This document shows, piece after piece, positions 9,880 through 20,639 of a DNA stretch of 64,000 nucleotides (the stretch's first letter is position 1; each line of letters starts with the position of its first letter). The stretch covers positions 2,972,001-3,036,000 of the forward strand of contig JAUTXW010002103.1 in assembly GCA_030620095.1 (NCBI GenBank), in the 5' to 3' direction. The notes under the pieces were generated by a model, which was not told the DNA's origin, searched no databases, and was given only the letters and a program-made list of their open reading frames with translations. This stretch comes from Kuschelorhynchus macadamiae (lineage: Eukaryota > Arthropoda > Insecta > Coleoptera > Curculionidae). A program made the translations under genes and the position numbers.

Positions 9880-11950
9880 CCCTCTCTCTTTGGTTTGTAG
9901 TGTCTGTTCACGTTTGCTTAAGTGGATGTAAATTATTATTTTATTCTAAGTTAAAAAAATTGTTTTATTTTATAAAAATTAAATTATTTGTTCTTTATGG
10001 TCCTAATTCGTACTTGATTAAGTTTAAATGAAGGTATGCCATTTACCAGATTCAATTTATTTTCAATGAGGGAACAAAAGGATATGAGAATTATTTAGTC
10101 ATATTATGGATGTACAGCCAATCACAGAATGCCCGAAGCCACTGAGAAGATTAGAACATTATAATATAATTGCAAAATAGAAATGTATATTATGCTTTGG
10201 AGTATTGACTAACCACAATAGGTCTTCAGATAATAAAATTATAATTTTTCTGGAAGTGATAAGGTGAATCATGGTTAGAAATAATTTATTAAGTAATCAT
10301 TGTTCTTGGGATTAGTCTATGTCAGACATCCAACATCTCGCCTTCATTTGCACAAGGTATTTTCAGGAATCTTTACTACACAATAGAACTCATTATCCAG
10401 TATGACGATCGTGTTATATAGACCGCATATAAATTATTAGGGTGTTCTCTCATAAATAGTAAATGCTTCATTCGTTTGATATGTTAATTTAAAACCACAC
10501 AGGAGTTGGAAATCTTGCAGGCTATTACTTGAGAAATATGAAGCTTATTCACACTGAGTGGCCATTAACTAGCAGTACAAGAAAATAAGGGTAATAGCTA
10601 TGTTTCCAGTTCAACTAGTCTTAAATTATACATATTTATAGTAAAAATATATCTTCAGTTTTAAGTAAAAAAAATCGTACAAATAAAAATATATTCATTA
10701 TAACAGTTTAAAACAGAGCTACTAAATTAAAAATTTAATATTTGACATTATTTTTGGTAATTATTAAAAAGTTGGTTTCTATTGGTCTAAATACCAGTTA
10801 AAATGGATGACCTTTCAGTTTCAATATGTTTGCTTGTATTAGTAGAATCTTTTGTTTTAATTTCCTTTTCTGTGGATTCTTTTTCATCCAATATTCTCAT
10901 AGCGATTTCTTTCTTATTTTGAAAAAAAAAATGTATACCTATCCTTTAACAATCAATGTTGAACCCCACCATCTATTTTACTTGAGTACTGTCATACCAA
11001 CGCCAAAAATGATAAGCACAGCCGAAAACAATGTCTAATGTATTCTTTTGCAAAAGCAATATCCAAAAACTTGGCATTGAATTGATTGCATTAACTTCTA
11101 CATGAACTGTACAATACTTTGACTATCGGAAAGTTAAAAAAGAAGTGTTGATGGTCCGTATGGAGTGGACGAATCTCAGCATACTTACGGAATATTTCTA
11201 AAAAATTGATTATCAATGGTTAAAATTCTTTAACGAATTGTCTATGTGTTTGGGATGATTATTTTGGTAAAGATAGATATATCTTCAATATCTCTTAAAA
11301 GATGTGTAATTTCTTCCCTGCACAAGTAGAATAATCTTCATCTATGAATAATATTAACCATCAGCGTCTTTAATGAAACGTCTAATTTCTTCTTCTGAAA
11401 AAACAGGACTTTTTAGACCGGTAACAGCTTGATTTTCATTTTAAAAATGCTATCACTTCTTTCTATCTACGTTGTTCAAATAGACCATAGTCCATAGTAT
11501 TGAATAGTGGCTTCATAACGTAGAAGGCCTAAGTACAGCAGATAATTTTGAAAAATGTGCAAAAATGGCAGATGCACCATCTGAGTCGCTCATTTTGCCA
11601 AAATAGATTAAAACGCGATGAAAATATTTTTCCGTGACTTTTTAAAAGCGTTGTTTGAAGTGAAAGAAAACATATTACCCCTAACAACAGACGAAAAGTT
11701 GCTATATGCCTACTTTTATATTGCATGACATGTACAAGGTGTCCGGTTATATTTTGACTCACATATATAGGTTTTATTATGAGTTACTAGCTGGCCTGGC
11801 AGTCCTTGTTCTGCCTTTTATATTAGATCCAGTAGAATCATAAGAATATGAGGCGCATTCACCACATCGTCCAGAAATTTTGTTGAAGAAAAACATGTTA
11901 ATTTTACAGAATAAATACTCCATAATTAATACAAAAATAGTTTCTACAAG
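9880..11950. other. AT-rich intergenic stretch, no gene recognised
   Basis: Short open frames (for example 10826-11038 and 11529-11762) show no recognisable motif and have the low-complexity composition of chance frames. Near 11737-11765 the sequence CAAGGTGTCCGGTTATATT resembles another TACAGGGTGTCC-type element end. Nothing else stands out. Confidence 0.5.
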
Positions 11951-11954
11951 GTTC

Positions 11955-12770
11955 TTAGCGACCTGGAAAAGTCAGGTAATTCAGCAATCTGACTAAAAAT
12001 CATGGAAAATTTTAGAATCATTAAAAAAAATCAGAGCGATAAACCTATTTTTTGTATGATGATCTATTACAAATAATACTAAACGAATTAATCAAAAAAA
12101 TCTTAAAAACACAAGTTATAGGTGTAGGTCTCCAACAAATTTTAAAATTAAATGTTGATAGTAAAGATATTCTTTTACCAACTAATAAGAGTGATCTTGG
12201 ATTTGCCACTAAAAAAGCATTGAAAGACCTAAATGTTCCTGAAAAGTACAAACTTATTTTTTGTCGGAATGTCAGACATTTTTGAGAAATCAAATAAAGA
12301 AGTTAATAGAACGTTGTTAAATATAAGTGTATTAAATATGTAACATGCTTAAAACCAAACATCTGATTGATCAAGGGGTTTCACATATAATAGCATAAAA
12401 TAACCGTATTTGTACGAAAAAGAAACAATATCCGCGGAAAAAACGGTCAACGGTATAGCCAGCATCTAATGGATACCGGATTTATAAATTTTTACAAAAT
12501 ATATAATCAAACTACTAGACTGGATACATTTTTCTACAATTTCTTGGAACAAAATGACTACTTTAAAAATTGTAGCATGTTATTAAGTTAAATTTGATCC
12601 TTTTTCATGGAAACGCCACAGTTGAGTCGGAGTTTTCCATAAATAAAAATATTTTAGTTGAAAATCTATTGGAGGAGTCCATTGTCTGCCAAAGACAAGT
12701 ATATGACACAATTTATCAAATAGGTGGTGCATTAAATGTGAAATATTTCCGACAAAATGAGGGTATGTAT
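11955..12770 (+). pseudogene. hAT-like transposase relic (fragments)
   Basis: An open piece at 12052-12285 reads DDLLQIILNELIKKIL, then DILLPTNKSDLGFATKKAL and KDLNVPEKYKL, and at about 12610-12760 the reading LFHGNATVESEFSINK followed by VENLLEESIVCQRQVYD. I recognise HGNATVERGFSxN...ENLxEESL as the C-terminal dimerisation end of a widespread hAT-like insect element. The intervening part is deleted or scrambled. The 5' flank contains a CTGGAAAAGTCAGG block that is shared with about 18752, so both may derive from one family. Confidence 0.6.
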
Positions 12771-12775
12771 TAAAA

Positions 12776-13720
12776 ATGCTTACAAAACTTGTCTATACTG
12801 ACTTCTCCAAGGCTTTTGACAGGATAAATTTCAAAATTCTGTTGGCTAAGCTGTCACACCTGGGTTTCTCAGAGGGCTTGGTATTGTGGTTGGAAAGCTT
12901 TTTGACGGGAAGGACGCAGGCTGTAAGAATTAACAGTAATGTATCCACTGTCTTTGATGTCACCTCTGGTGTGCCTCAGGGGTCCTAGTGCGCCCCTCTT
13001 ATGTTTATACTATTTGTGAATGACATAACTAAGTGTATTATTAACTCTCAGGCACTAATGTTTGCTGATGACCTAAAAATATACAAGGTGATTGAGCGGG
13101 ACAGCGAAGCAGTGGAGCTCCAGAGTGATCTCAACGCACTTTGGCAGTGGACAAATGACAACCATCTATTTTTGAACATAAGCAAATGCTGCTTTATAAG
13201 TTTTTTTCGGGTCAGGACAAGATACCATACTGCTTACAGACTGAACAATGAAGATTTGTCCTATTCTAACAGTGTTCAGGATCTTCGTATCTGGATGGAG
13301 ACTGACTTGTTGAGCATATTTCTAAGGTGAGTTTAAGGGGTCTACGAACGTTAGGTTTTGTGTTGTTCTTTGTTCTCATTTCTCAATTGACACTATTAAG
13401 CTGATTTATTGATCACTTGTCCGTTCAGGTTTGGAGTATGCGACGGTCGTTTGGTCTCCATTTTATCAGACCCACAAGGAAATGTTAGAGGGAGTCCAGA
13501 ACAACTTTTTGAGATTCGCTGCATTCAAGTTGAATATTAACATGTGTGATTATCACAGAACTGATATGAGACTCCTGCTACAGTTAAGATCGTTGGTGAA
13601 TAGGCGTCTATTGTTTGACATGTTTTTTGTTTTTAAGTTGATCATTGGCCTGTCCACTTGTCCCCAACTATTGTCAAATATTAGCTTGAATGTGCCCTGC
13701 AGACACTTAAAAAAAAAAAC
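12776..13720 (+). pseudogene. LINE reverse-transcriptase relic (copy E, 5' part)
   Basis: The plus strand starts inside the palm: YTDFSKAFDRINFKILLAKL, then WLESFLTGRTQAVRI, VTSGVPQGS, a stop, MFILFVNDITK and ALMFADDLKIY, the F/YxDD catalytic box. A frameshifted C-terminal part follows (LEYATVVWSPFYQTHKEML, then FKLIIGLSTCPQLLSNI and LNVPCRHL). Reading frame breaks occur near 12988, 13320 and 13430. The 5' end is truncated. Homology to the family stops at about 13710 and seems to resume at about 18105, with another LINE (D) lying between the two. Confidence 0.8.
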
Positions 13721-13846
13721 GTATACTGATTTACTGATCAATAACATTCCAACATGTCCTATGTGATATACAATTTTCATTACGAATGTGCGTACGTCAC
13801 ATAGGAGAGAATCGTAAGCTATAATAAATTTGACTAATAATTATGA

Positions 13847-16800
13847 TTAACACAAAGTAGTACACATGTATCTAAAACAGAAAATATAAACTAATAGTTT
13901 AATCTTACTATCAAGCAACCAGCCTGTTAATTTCTTTTTTACATTTTTGTATGGTTTTTGTTTTAAATCATTAGGTATAAGGTTATATATTTTGGGTGCA
14001 CTATAGTAAAGCGATCGTTGTATGGCACTAAAAGTAGTAGCCGGCACATATACATTTTTTAAAGTAACCAGTCTTGTTGTCACATTATGTTGAACTCTAC
14101 TTATCTTATATTTATTTTGCAGTAATAATCTTGCTACAGATTTTACATATATAACTGCTTAAGGGTTAGAACCCTAGCTTCTTCAAACAGTTGCTCTGAG
14201 GAAAAACGTTTAGATTTAAAAAGAGATATTTTAAGTACCCTTTTTTGGGCCACTATTAATGGTAATGAAATTGTAATACATACAGAACCCTATACAACCA
14301 AGCCATAGCTCATTACTGATTCCACTAATGCTTTATACACATTAATTATATATTTTTTAGGTAACCATTGTCTAATCTGATAAAATTTATAGTACATTTT
14401 TCTTCATTTACTAGTTATATATTCTATATGATAGTTCCACTTCATATAGGGATCGAAGTATAAACCTAAATATTTGATTTTATCTGTTGATAAGATTTTT
14501 TGTTCACAAACACAATTATCCACATTTGTACACTCCGATCTGTGTATTTTTATGAAGTTTTTATCTGGAAAATTTTTTCTACTTAAACCAAAACACATGA
14601 ATTTACATTTGTCAATGTTAAGAGTTAATAAATTTATATCTAACCACAGTTTAACTTTACTTATAGCTAGTTCTGATTTCTTAAAAACTAAGTCCCATGT
14701 TTGATCCTGTAACATTATAACGGTGTCATCGGCATAACAGACCACACTCCCATAAGGCAATATCCGGATAAGGTTGTCAATGTAAATTGTGAACAGCAAA
14801 GGCCCCAGTACTGTACCCTGAGGCACACCGTACTCTACCGGACGTGATTTACTTAGTGTTTGACCGATTTTTACTTGTTGTGTACGATTTTCCAAATATG
14901 TTTTTAATAGGTGATGTGGAATTCCCCTTATACCAATACGATGTATACCGTCCAGGAGAATACGGTGTGAAACAGTGTCAAAAGCCTTTGCAAGGTCTAA
15001 AAAAATTAGTAGACACTTATTACCACTGTCTAGGTTTTTAGAAATGTGGTCCGCTACTCTGACAAGGGCATCCTCTGTACTTAGGTTCTGTCTAAAACCA
15101 TACTGCGCATCTGAAATTATTTTGTTTGAAGTTAAATAGTCTTCCAGCCGAAGTTTTATAGATTTTTCAATTATTTTACTTAAATTGCTAGTTATTGCTA
15201 TTGGTCTGAAATTGCTAATACATTTTCGAGAACCACCTTTATGCAGTGGAGTTATTACAGCGTTTTTTAAATTTTGGGGAAAAGTACCACTTTGGAAAAC
15301 CAAATTAATTAAATGTAACAATGGTTTAATAAGGTGTTTTTTAGAAAATCAACTCTAATGTTGTCATTACCTGTACTTGAGCTATTTTTAAGTGAGTTTA
15401 TAATTTTTATTAATTCAAATTCTGAAATAGGTGCCAGAAACAGCGAGCCAGATGCTTTTAGGTGACTAACTGGCAAAATATTCTCCGGGGGAGGTAGTAT
15501 TTTACCAGCCAGCTCTTGTCCAATATTAGAAAAATAATTATTTAATTCATTTGCAATCTCATTTTCATCCAGAACTTCTTTTCCTTTATTATTACAGATA
15601 ATAGATATTTTCTGAGTATTTTTTTGGTTATTGCTAGAAGACTTTATTAAATTCCATGTTTCCTTAGGATTCGTTTTATTTATTTCAAATAAGCGATGAT
15701 AATAGTCAACTTTCGCATTATTAATGAGTTTAGTTAAATGTTTACGGTAATTTTTGTATCTAATTAATGCATTAATGCTGTGTGGCTCTTTGGCCGACAT
15801 TTTTTTTAATTTATCGCGTTGACGTATTGAATTAAGCAGCCCCTGTGTGATCCATGGTTTAATCCGCCTATTTCGGCATGTAACATATTTATTTATTGTG
15901 GCATGATTTATAACATTTTTAATTTTTTCAATAAAAGCAATTGAACACTGATCAACATCATTAATATTTAATACATCTTCCCATCCTTCGTTAGCTAAAA
16001 TATTACTAACTTTTATAAAATCCAATTTTTCAATAGTTTTTTTCGCGCAGACTTTTTCTCTTGTACTTGTACTATTTAGACATAATTAAGCAACACAGGC
16101 AAATGATCACTAAAACTAGAGAATTACTCCATGGATCACAGAATAAAACTTATGCCTAACAAAAATATGATCTATGCATGTAGAGCTATTCCTATCTACT
16201 CTGGTTGCTTGATTGATAATACTATTAAATCCTTTTTCATTCAGTAAATTAAAATAGTGTCCAACATGTAAATTACTTTTATCTAAAATATTTATGTATC
16301 CACATCACAAAAGTCTGAGATTTTCGTTTAAAAGAGTATCTAAACAATCCGAAAATGATTCAATGTTAGTAGATGGTGGCCTGTATATGGCTGTTAAGCC
16401 TATGTTTACATTATTCTTACGTAAGATAACATTTACAAAGTTACATGCACCAATCTGGAAAATTTTTGTTTCAATAATATTATCACTTACCGTACACTAC
16501 ACATCCATCACATTTATTATGTTTACTATCATTATACACTATTTGGTAACCATCAATATTAAAGTTATTTGGATCTTCTATGATATTTGTTTCTGAGCAT
16601 ACTATTATGTCAAATTTCTTGTTAAGAGATTCAAGGAAACATACTAGGTTTTCGTAATTTTTATTTATGCTTCTAACATTGACGTGAACTACGTTTAAAT
16701 CAGTTTCAGAACTATTAAAATATCTAACTTCATCAATGTTATCACAAGAGACGACTTCGTAATTTGAGTCATCATCACAAAGGTTGTTGAAAGCCATTTT

Positions 16801-16851
16801 GATTTTTTTTTCTTTCCTTCTATTCACTCTATATATATGTAAAAGTAACAT
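13847..16851 (-). pseudogene. LINE copy D ORF2: endonuclease and reverse transcriptase, disrupted
   Basis: ORF2 begins near 16851 (or at the internal Met of MAFNNLCDDD) with an AP-type endonuclease (VVHVNVRSINKNYENLV, IIVCSETNI). A frameshift near 16480 leaves a damaged endonuclease remainder, then a linker (15309-16025) with YKNYRKHLTKLINNAKVDYY. The RT (14404-15321, 305 aa) has KGGSRKCISNFRPIAITSNL, LIFLDLAKAFDTVSH, YGVPQGTVLGPLLFTIYIDN and the catalytic VCYADDTVI. A C-terminal piece (13847-14083) reads SLYYSAPKIYNLIPNDLKQK. Two or three frameshifts separate these pieces. The enzyme would nick DNA and prime reverse transcription of its own RNA; here it is dead. Confidence 0.85.
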
Positions 16852-16853
16852 AC

Positions 16854-17749
16854 CTAATCCAAAACGGGTGAATCGACCTGATCCATGCTCAAGATTTTTA
16901 CGATCTCGGAGGTTTCTGTTTTTTTAGCAAAAACCCTACCATACTTGCACCAAACAAACTTGTAACCTTTGGTTTTCAAAATTTTTGTATGTAGGAATAA
17001 TTTTCTCACTTCCTTAGTTAAATCTTCATTAAAATATATTAGTTTCTTTTCACCAGTAAACCCACACTGAGCAGTACCCAAAGAACGTTTAGATTTTCTT
17101 ATTTCCATAATTTTGTCTCTTAACTGAGTATTTTTTAGAGTGACCAATATGGGATTTTGGTTGTTTTGCGATGGTAGTGGTTTTACTTCCAAATCTTCCA
17201 GTGGGAGAGAGTCGTCTAGAGTTTTTGCCTCTTTCCAGTGTTTCTTCTCTCGATATTTTGTTTTTAATATGATCCATGTCTTTTTCAAGTTTTTCTATTT
17301 TGTTTTTTAGTACTTCTTGTTCCTTTTTCAGTTCTTTGTTTTCCCTTTGAATATCTTTAGTCATCTTGCATACATCTTCAATATTTCCATTTATAATTTA
17401 GTGAATCCTCGTGGTCGCCAAATTTTTTGACAAAGAAATCCAATACCTCTTTGATTGAACGATCTTTCTTAACCATAATATCCCTTGTGTTTGTAGCTAC
17501 TAGTGATTCTTCTTCCCCCTCCGAACTTTCGCTCATGTCTGAGCACTTGTTGCAAACCCATTTTTCATCAGTTTGTTTGCTTTCGTAGGCACTAAATTCC
17601 TCACTGGTAAGGCCACTACAGCTTTTATGGTAATATTTGCCGCACTCTCCACTGCACATAATACAATATTGGGTCCTTGCAATAGCCTTATTGCAGGTGG
17701 GACAAATCCAAGTAGTTTTCTTGTTAGTTTTCTTTCTGCTTGATCCCAT
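16854..17749 (-). pseudogene. LINE copy D ORF1: PHD finger, coiled coil, FP-like domain
   Basis: The N-terminus has a PHD-type zinc finger: WICPTCNKAIA, then CSGECGKYYHKSCSGL and KWVCNKCSDM. It is followed by an acidic stretch, a Lys/Glu-rich coiled coil (17220-17364, ENKELKKEQEVLKNKIEKLE) and a C-terminal domain (16854-17150, REIRKSKRSL-like start, then KKLIYFNEDLTKEVRKLFL) of the type compared to baculovirus FP-like nucleic-acid-binding domains. Frameshifts near 17370 and 17220 split it into three frames. ORF1 ends at 16854 and ORF2 opens immediately after, as is usual for these elements. Confidence 0.75.
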
Positions 17750-18104
17750 AACGTTATTGAACGTACCGTGCGAAAATTCTCTAACAAGCGAGACAATGGT
17801 AATATCACGGAACGAAATTCCAGCACAAAAAAACCAAATTCCTGCTTATTGTTATCAGAGATAAAATATTTATATTTAAAATTGTCCCATAGCTATTTAA
17901 ATATAATGGTAAAATTGATTTTTGTTTTTGTCTTTTTACTACTGATTATGTTAAGATTTCAATCAGTATAATAAACCAATAGATGCTATATACTTTTATA
18001 CACTGGTTGATTAAAAACACACGAATTAACGACACCTATAACCCGGTAAATTTCGGTATTATATATAGAACCACAATAATACGTGTTAAACAAACCACGC
18101 GCTA

Positions 18105-18345
18105 CTACTACTTACGGCGCTCAAACTTGCTCAGCATCTTTTTCCACTCAACAAATTATGGGACTCATTCCCCCATTGACAGAACTCTTCAAGTATTCAA
18201 TTCTAATCCAGACCTTGATTGATTGATTGTTGATAATTTCACTAAATAAACTATCTTGTTTGTATAATTAGGTTGTTTATAATTAGGTTGTAACTATTAT
18301 TGTAAAATGGGGTTACCCGTCAATTTTGTAAAATAAAAAAAAAAC
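18105..18345 (+). pseudogene. LINE copy E, 3' end
   Basis: Coding remainder FFHSTNYGTHSPIDRTLQVF ending in NSNPDLD and a stop at 18222, followed by a short 3' UTR that contains AAAATGGGGTTACCCGTCA and an A-rich tail (about 18330). The same 3' end, AAAATGGGGTATCCCGTAA plus a TAAATAAATA tail, occurs at 58901-58940. This fits as the separated 3' end of the LINE at 12776-13720. Confidence 0.65.
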
Positions 18346-18374
18346 GTATCAAGATACCCTTGACAACAAAATCG

Positions 18375-18515
18375 CCGAAAAGGGAAAGAAAAAGAACTTG
18401 ATCTCGAAAATAAAGAGCTCAAAAGTGAACTCTGTCATTTAGAAAATAAAAAGGAAAAACTAGTAAAGGAAGCAGCATCCATGTAACTGGAAATATCGGA
18501 ACTGAGACGATAAAT
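18375..18515 (+). pseudogene. Short coiled-coil coding relic of unknown origin
   Basis: One frame reads EKELDLENKELKSELCHLEN, then KKEKLVKEAASM, a stop, and LEISELRR. The heptad-like Leu/Glu/Lys pattern is that of a coiled coil and could be an exon copy or a LINE ORF1 fragment picked up behind the LINE tail. I do not recognise the parent gene. Confidence 0.35.
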
Positions 18516-18550
18516 TTAAAATTCTTATTTTCTATTTAAATTAAATTTTT

Positions 18551-18568
18551 AATAATAATAATAATAAT
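18551..18568. repeat. (AAT)n microsatellite
   Basis: Six tandem AAT units within an AT-rich stretch. About 170 bases downstream, at 18740-18800, a block (CATGGAAAAGTCAGGGAAT) matches the one near 11965. Confidence 0.8.
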
Positions 18569-18934
18569 GACATATCGCAAGTATATATTAATTTTTTGTT
18601 TGTAAATCCTTTGTAAAACTGCATTTTTTAACTTAATTTTAAATAGAACAGAAAGTTTAGTTTCATTAGTTTTGTTGGCTTTTTTATAAGAAATATAAAT
18701 TCTCAAAATATAACCTGGAATTTCCGTGAAATTGTCAAGGAAAACATGGAAAAGTCAGGGAATTTGATAATTCAAAAAAACTGCTAAGAACCCTGTTGTA
18801 AGGTCTCGGTAACCATTTCAACTTGCTGAAATATGGTTTAGTGTTTTAAATATATAGATAGCAAAAAACGGTAAATATAAAACAAACAAATGAACATCGA
18901 AAATTAACGAAATGTGCATTAACTTTGCTAGTTT

Positions 18935-19215
18935 AAATCAAACACACTGTATATATACGTCAAATAGGTGTCTTCTTGCTGATTATATTTATACTAGGTT
19001 TAATACCTTTATCTCTAAAGATACCTGAGGAAAGAAAAGCCCTGCCATAAGAGGCAGGCTGTTAGAGAAAGACGCAAAACGCTCTGTTATTGATTCTATG
19101 GCAGAGTTTTTCTCAAATTTCTCAGGTATCTTTAGAGATAAAGATATCAAACCATATATATGTATAATCAGCATGCAAAGACCCATTTGCCTTACATATT
19201 AGTATACAGGGTGTT
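18935..19215. mobile_element. Foldback MITE-like element
   Basis: A perfect inverted pair, TTATCTCTAAAGATACCTGA at about 19008 and its reverse complement at about 19120, forms the inner stem. The homology continues outward through GCTGATTATA to AACACACTGTATA on the left and TATACAGGGTGTTCC on the right. The loop of about 80 bases holds GCCTCTTATGGCAGGGC-like sequence on the minus strand. There is no coding capacity, so this is a non-autonomous relative of the TACAGGGTG elements. Confidence 0.7.
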
Positions 19216-19289
19216 CCATTTAAAATAACAAAGTTGATGTTCAAAGCTCGGTTTCAAACTCAATCCTTAAGAATTACAACATGCCCCAA

Positions 19290-19480
19290 TTTATTTTATT
19301 AATTTTCTCAATATTTTTTTTATACCACATTCATTTTCCAGGAGAAGATTAGGTTGGTCCTCAAGAGTATATGGGTAAAATATGTTTCTAATTACTAGGA
19401 GACAAAGTGGGGAAAACAGCCAATAACATGTAAGAATCTACACCAAATGCGAAGCTTAGACAAGTAGCTCGTCAATTTTC
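19290..19480 (-). repeat. Inverted single relative of the 789-bp tandem unit
   Basis: Read on the minus strand this stretch gives GCATTTGGTGTAGATTCTT, then ACATGTTATTGGCTGTTTTC and CCCACTTTGTCTCCTAGTAA. These match the order ACATCTGGTGTAGGTTTATC, ACATGTTATTGGGTGTTTTT, CCACCTTATCTTCTAACAAT in each unit of the array at 20640-23004. It is a diverged partial copy in the opposite orientation, about 1.2 kb before the array. Confidence 0.6.
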
Positions 19481-20639
19481 TTTGGCCTCGGCCCGAGAGG
19501 CATGTATAGCCCGCACCAAAAACTTTGTCGGATATTAAAAATTATTAATAAATGAAAAATAGCATTACCCGCACCAATTCAGATTTTTTGGAAACAAAAT
19601 GTTAGGAATATTTAGGTATTGTAATATGTGAATAACTGGTTTTGTAAGATCCTTATTTTTGCTTTTACTGCAGTATAAATTTGATTTAATCTTATTTCAT
19701 TAAATTGAAAAACTAATTATATTGGTGTTTTAAAAAAATGCCAAATGCTCATATTCCTGTACTATTCAGAAAATAGTGTTTAAATTAGGAAAAAAACACA
19801 TATACAGAAATATATTTATTTATGCACAAAATTATAAAAAATATCTGATCATTAATTATGTAACTAGTTGATTATATCCTGTCTTTTATTAAGGAATTAT
19901 ATTGTAAAATGCCATCATTTTATGATTTTTTTAAGTAAAAACAATATTATCGGGATCAACAAACAAGGTTTTTGGGTAATATATAAAACAAAGATAAAAT
20001 AAATAATCTAATGACAAAAAACCATGCATTGCATTTTTTCAATTATTTTATTATCTCTCTAATACTTGCTTTACCTTAATACGAAATTTTTAGACTAGAT
20101 TATAATAGGTAGTTGCGTTACAGTATTTTAAAATTACTTTTTATTGTTGATAAAAACCAATTATTTTCATGTCTATAAAGACCATTACTTTAACGTTTGC
20201 ATTTTCTTTAATTTTATCCGTAACTATAGTAATAAATTTTTTGCGTAATGAATGACCGTGTTCACCTTTAAAAAGTCTAAGGCTTGATTTTCTCTACCCC
20301 TGAGCCACGGCAGTTGGGTTATTTTTGGTCCAGGAAAATTATCGGTATAGCGGTATCATAAAGGCGGTCTACACAGCTTGTAGATACCGCAAAACATTTA
20401 CTTTCAAAGTGATCTTCGCATAACTTGTAATTACAATAACTTTTTTCTTCCTTTCCAGCCGCTTTAAGCCAACAGTTAAATCTAAAATAATTATATTTTT
20501 ATATAATAATAAATATAAATTAGGCTACTTATAAAGTACCTACCTGTTAAGACATATTTTGCGTGAACCTATTAAAAAATTATAAATGTTAATAATAAAA
20601 CCAACATACCTTGAGGAATCTTGGGGGAATTTAAGCAGT
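19481..20639. other. No gene recognised
   Basis: AT-rich sequence without open frames of note or recognisable motifs. A local GC-richer patch (GGCCTCGGCCCGAGAGGCATG, 19481-19505, partly palindromic) stands out, but nothing links it to a known element. Confidence 0.45.

Larger units (their letters stand above)
13721..18100 (-). mobile_element. Nearly full-length LINE (copy D), inserted in LINE copy E
   Basis: This minus-strand non-LTR element has ORF1 at 17749-16854 and ORF2 at 16851-13847. Its outer limits are inferred from where the surrounding plus-strand LINE stops (about 13710) and resumes (about 18105), and are accurate only to tens of bases. Stops and frameshifts are few compared with the copies around it, so it is one of the younger LINEs in the window, but neither ORF is intact. 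Confidence 0.65.
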
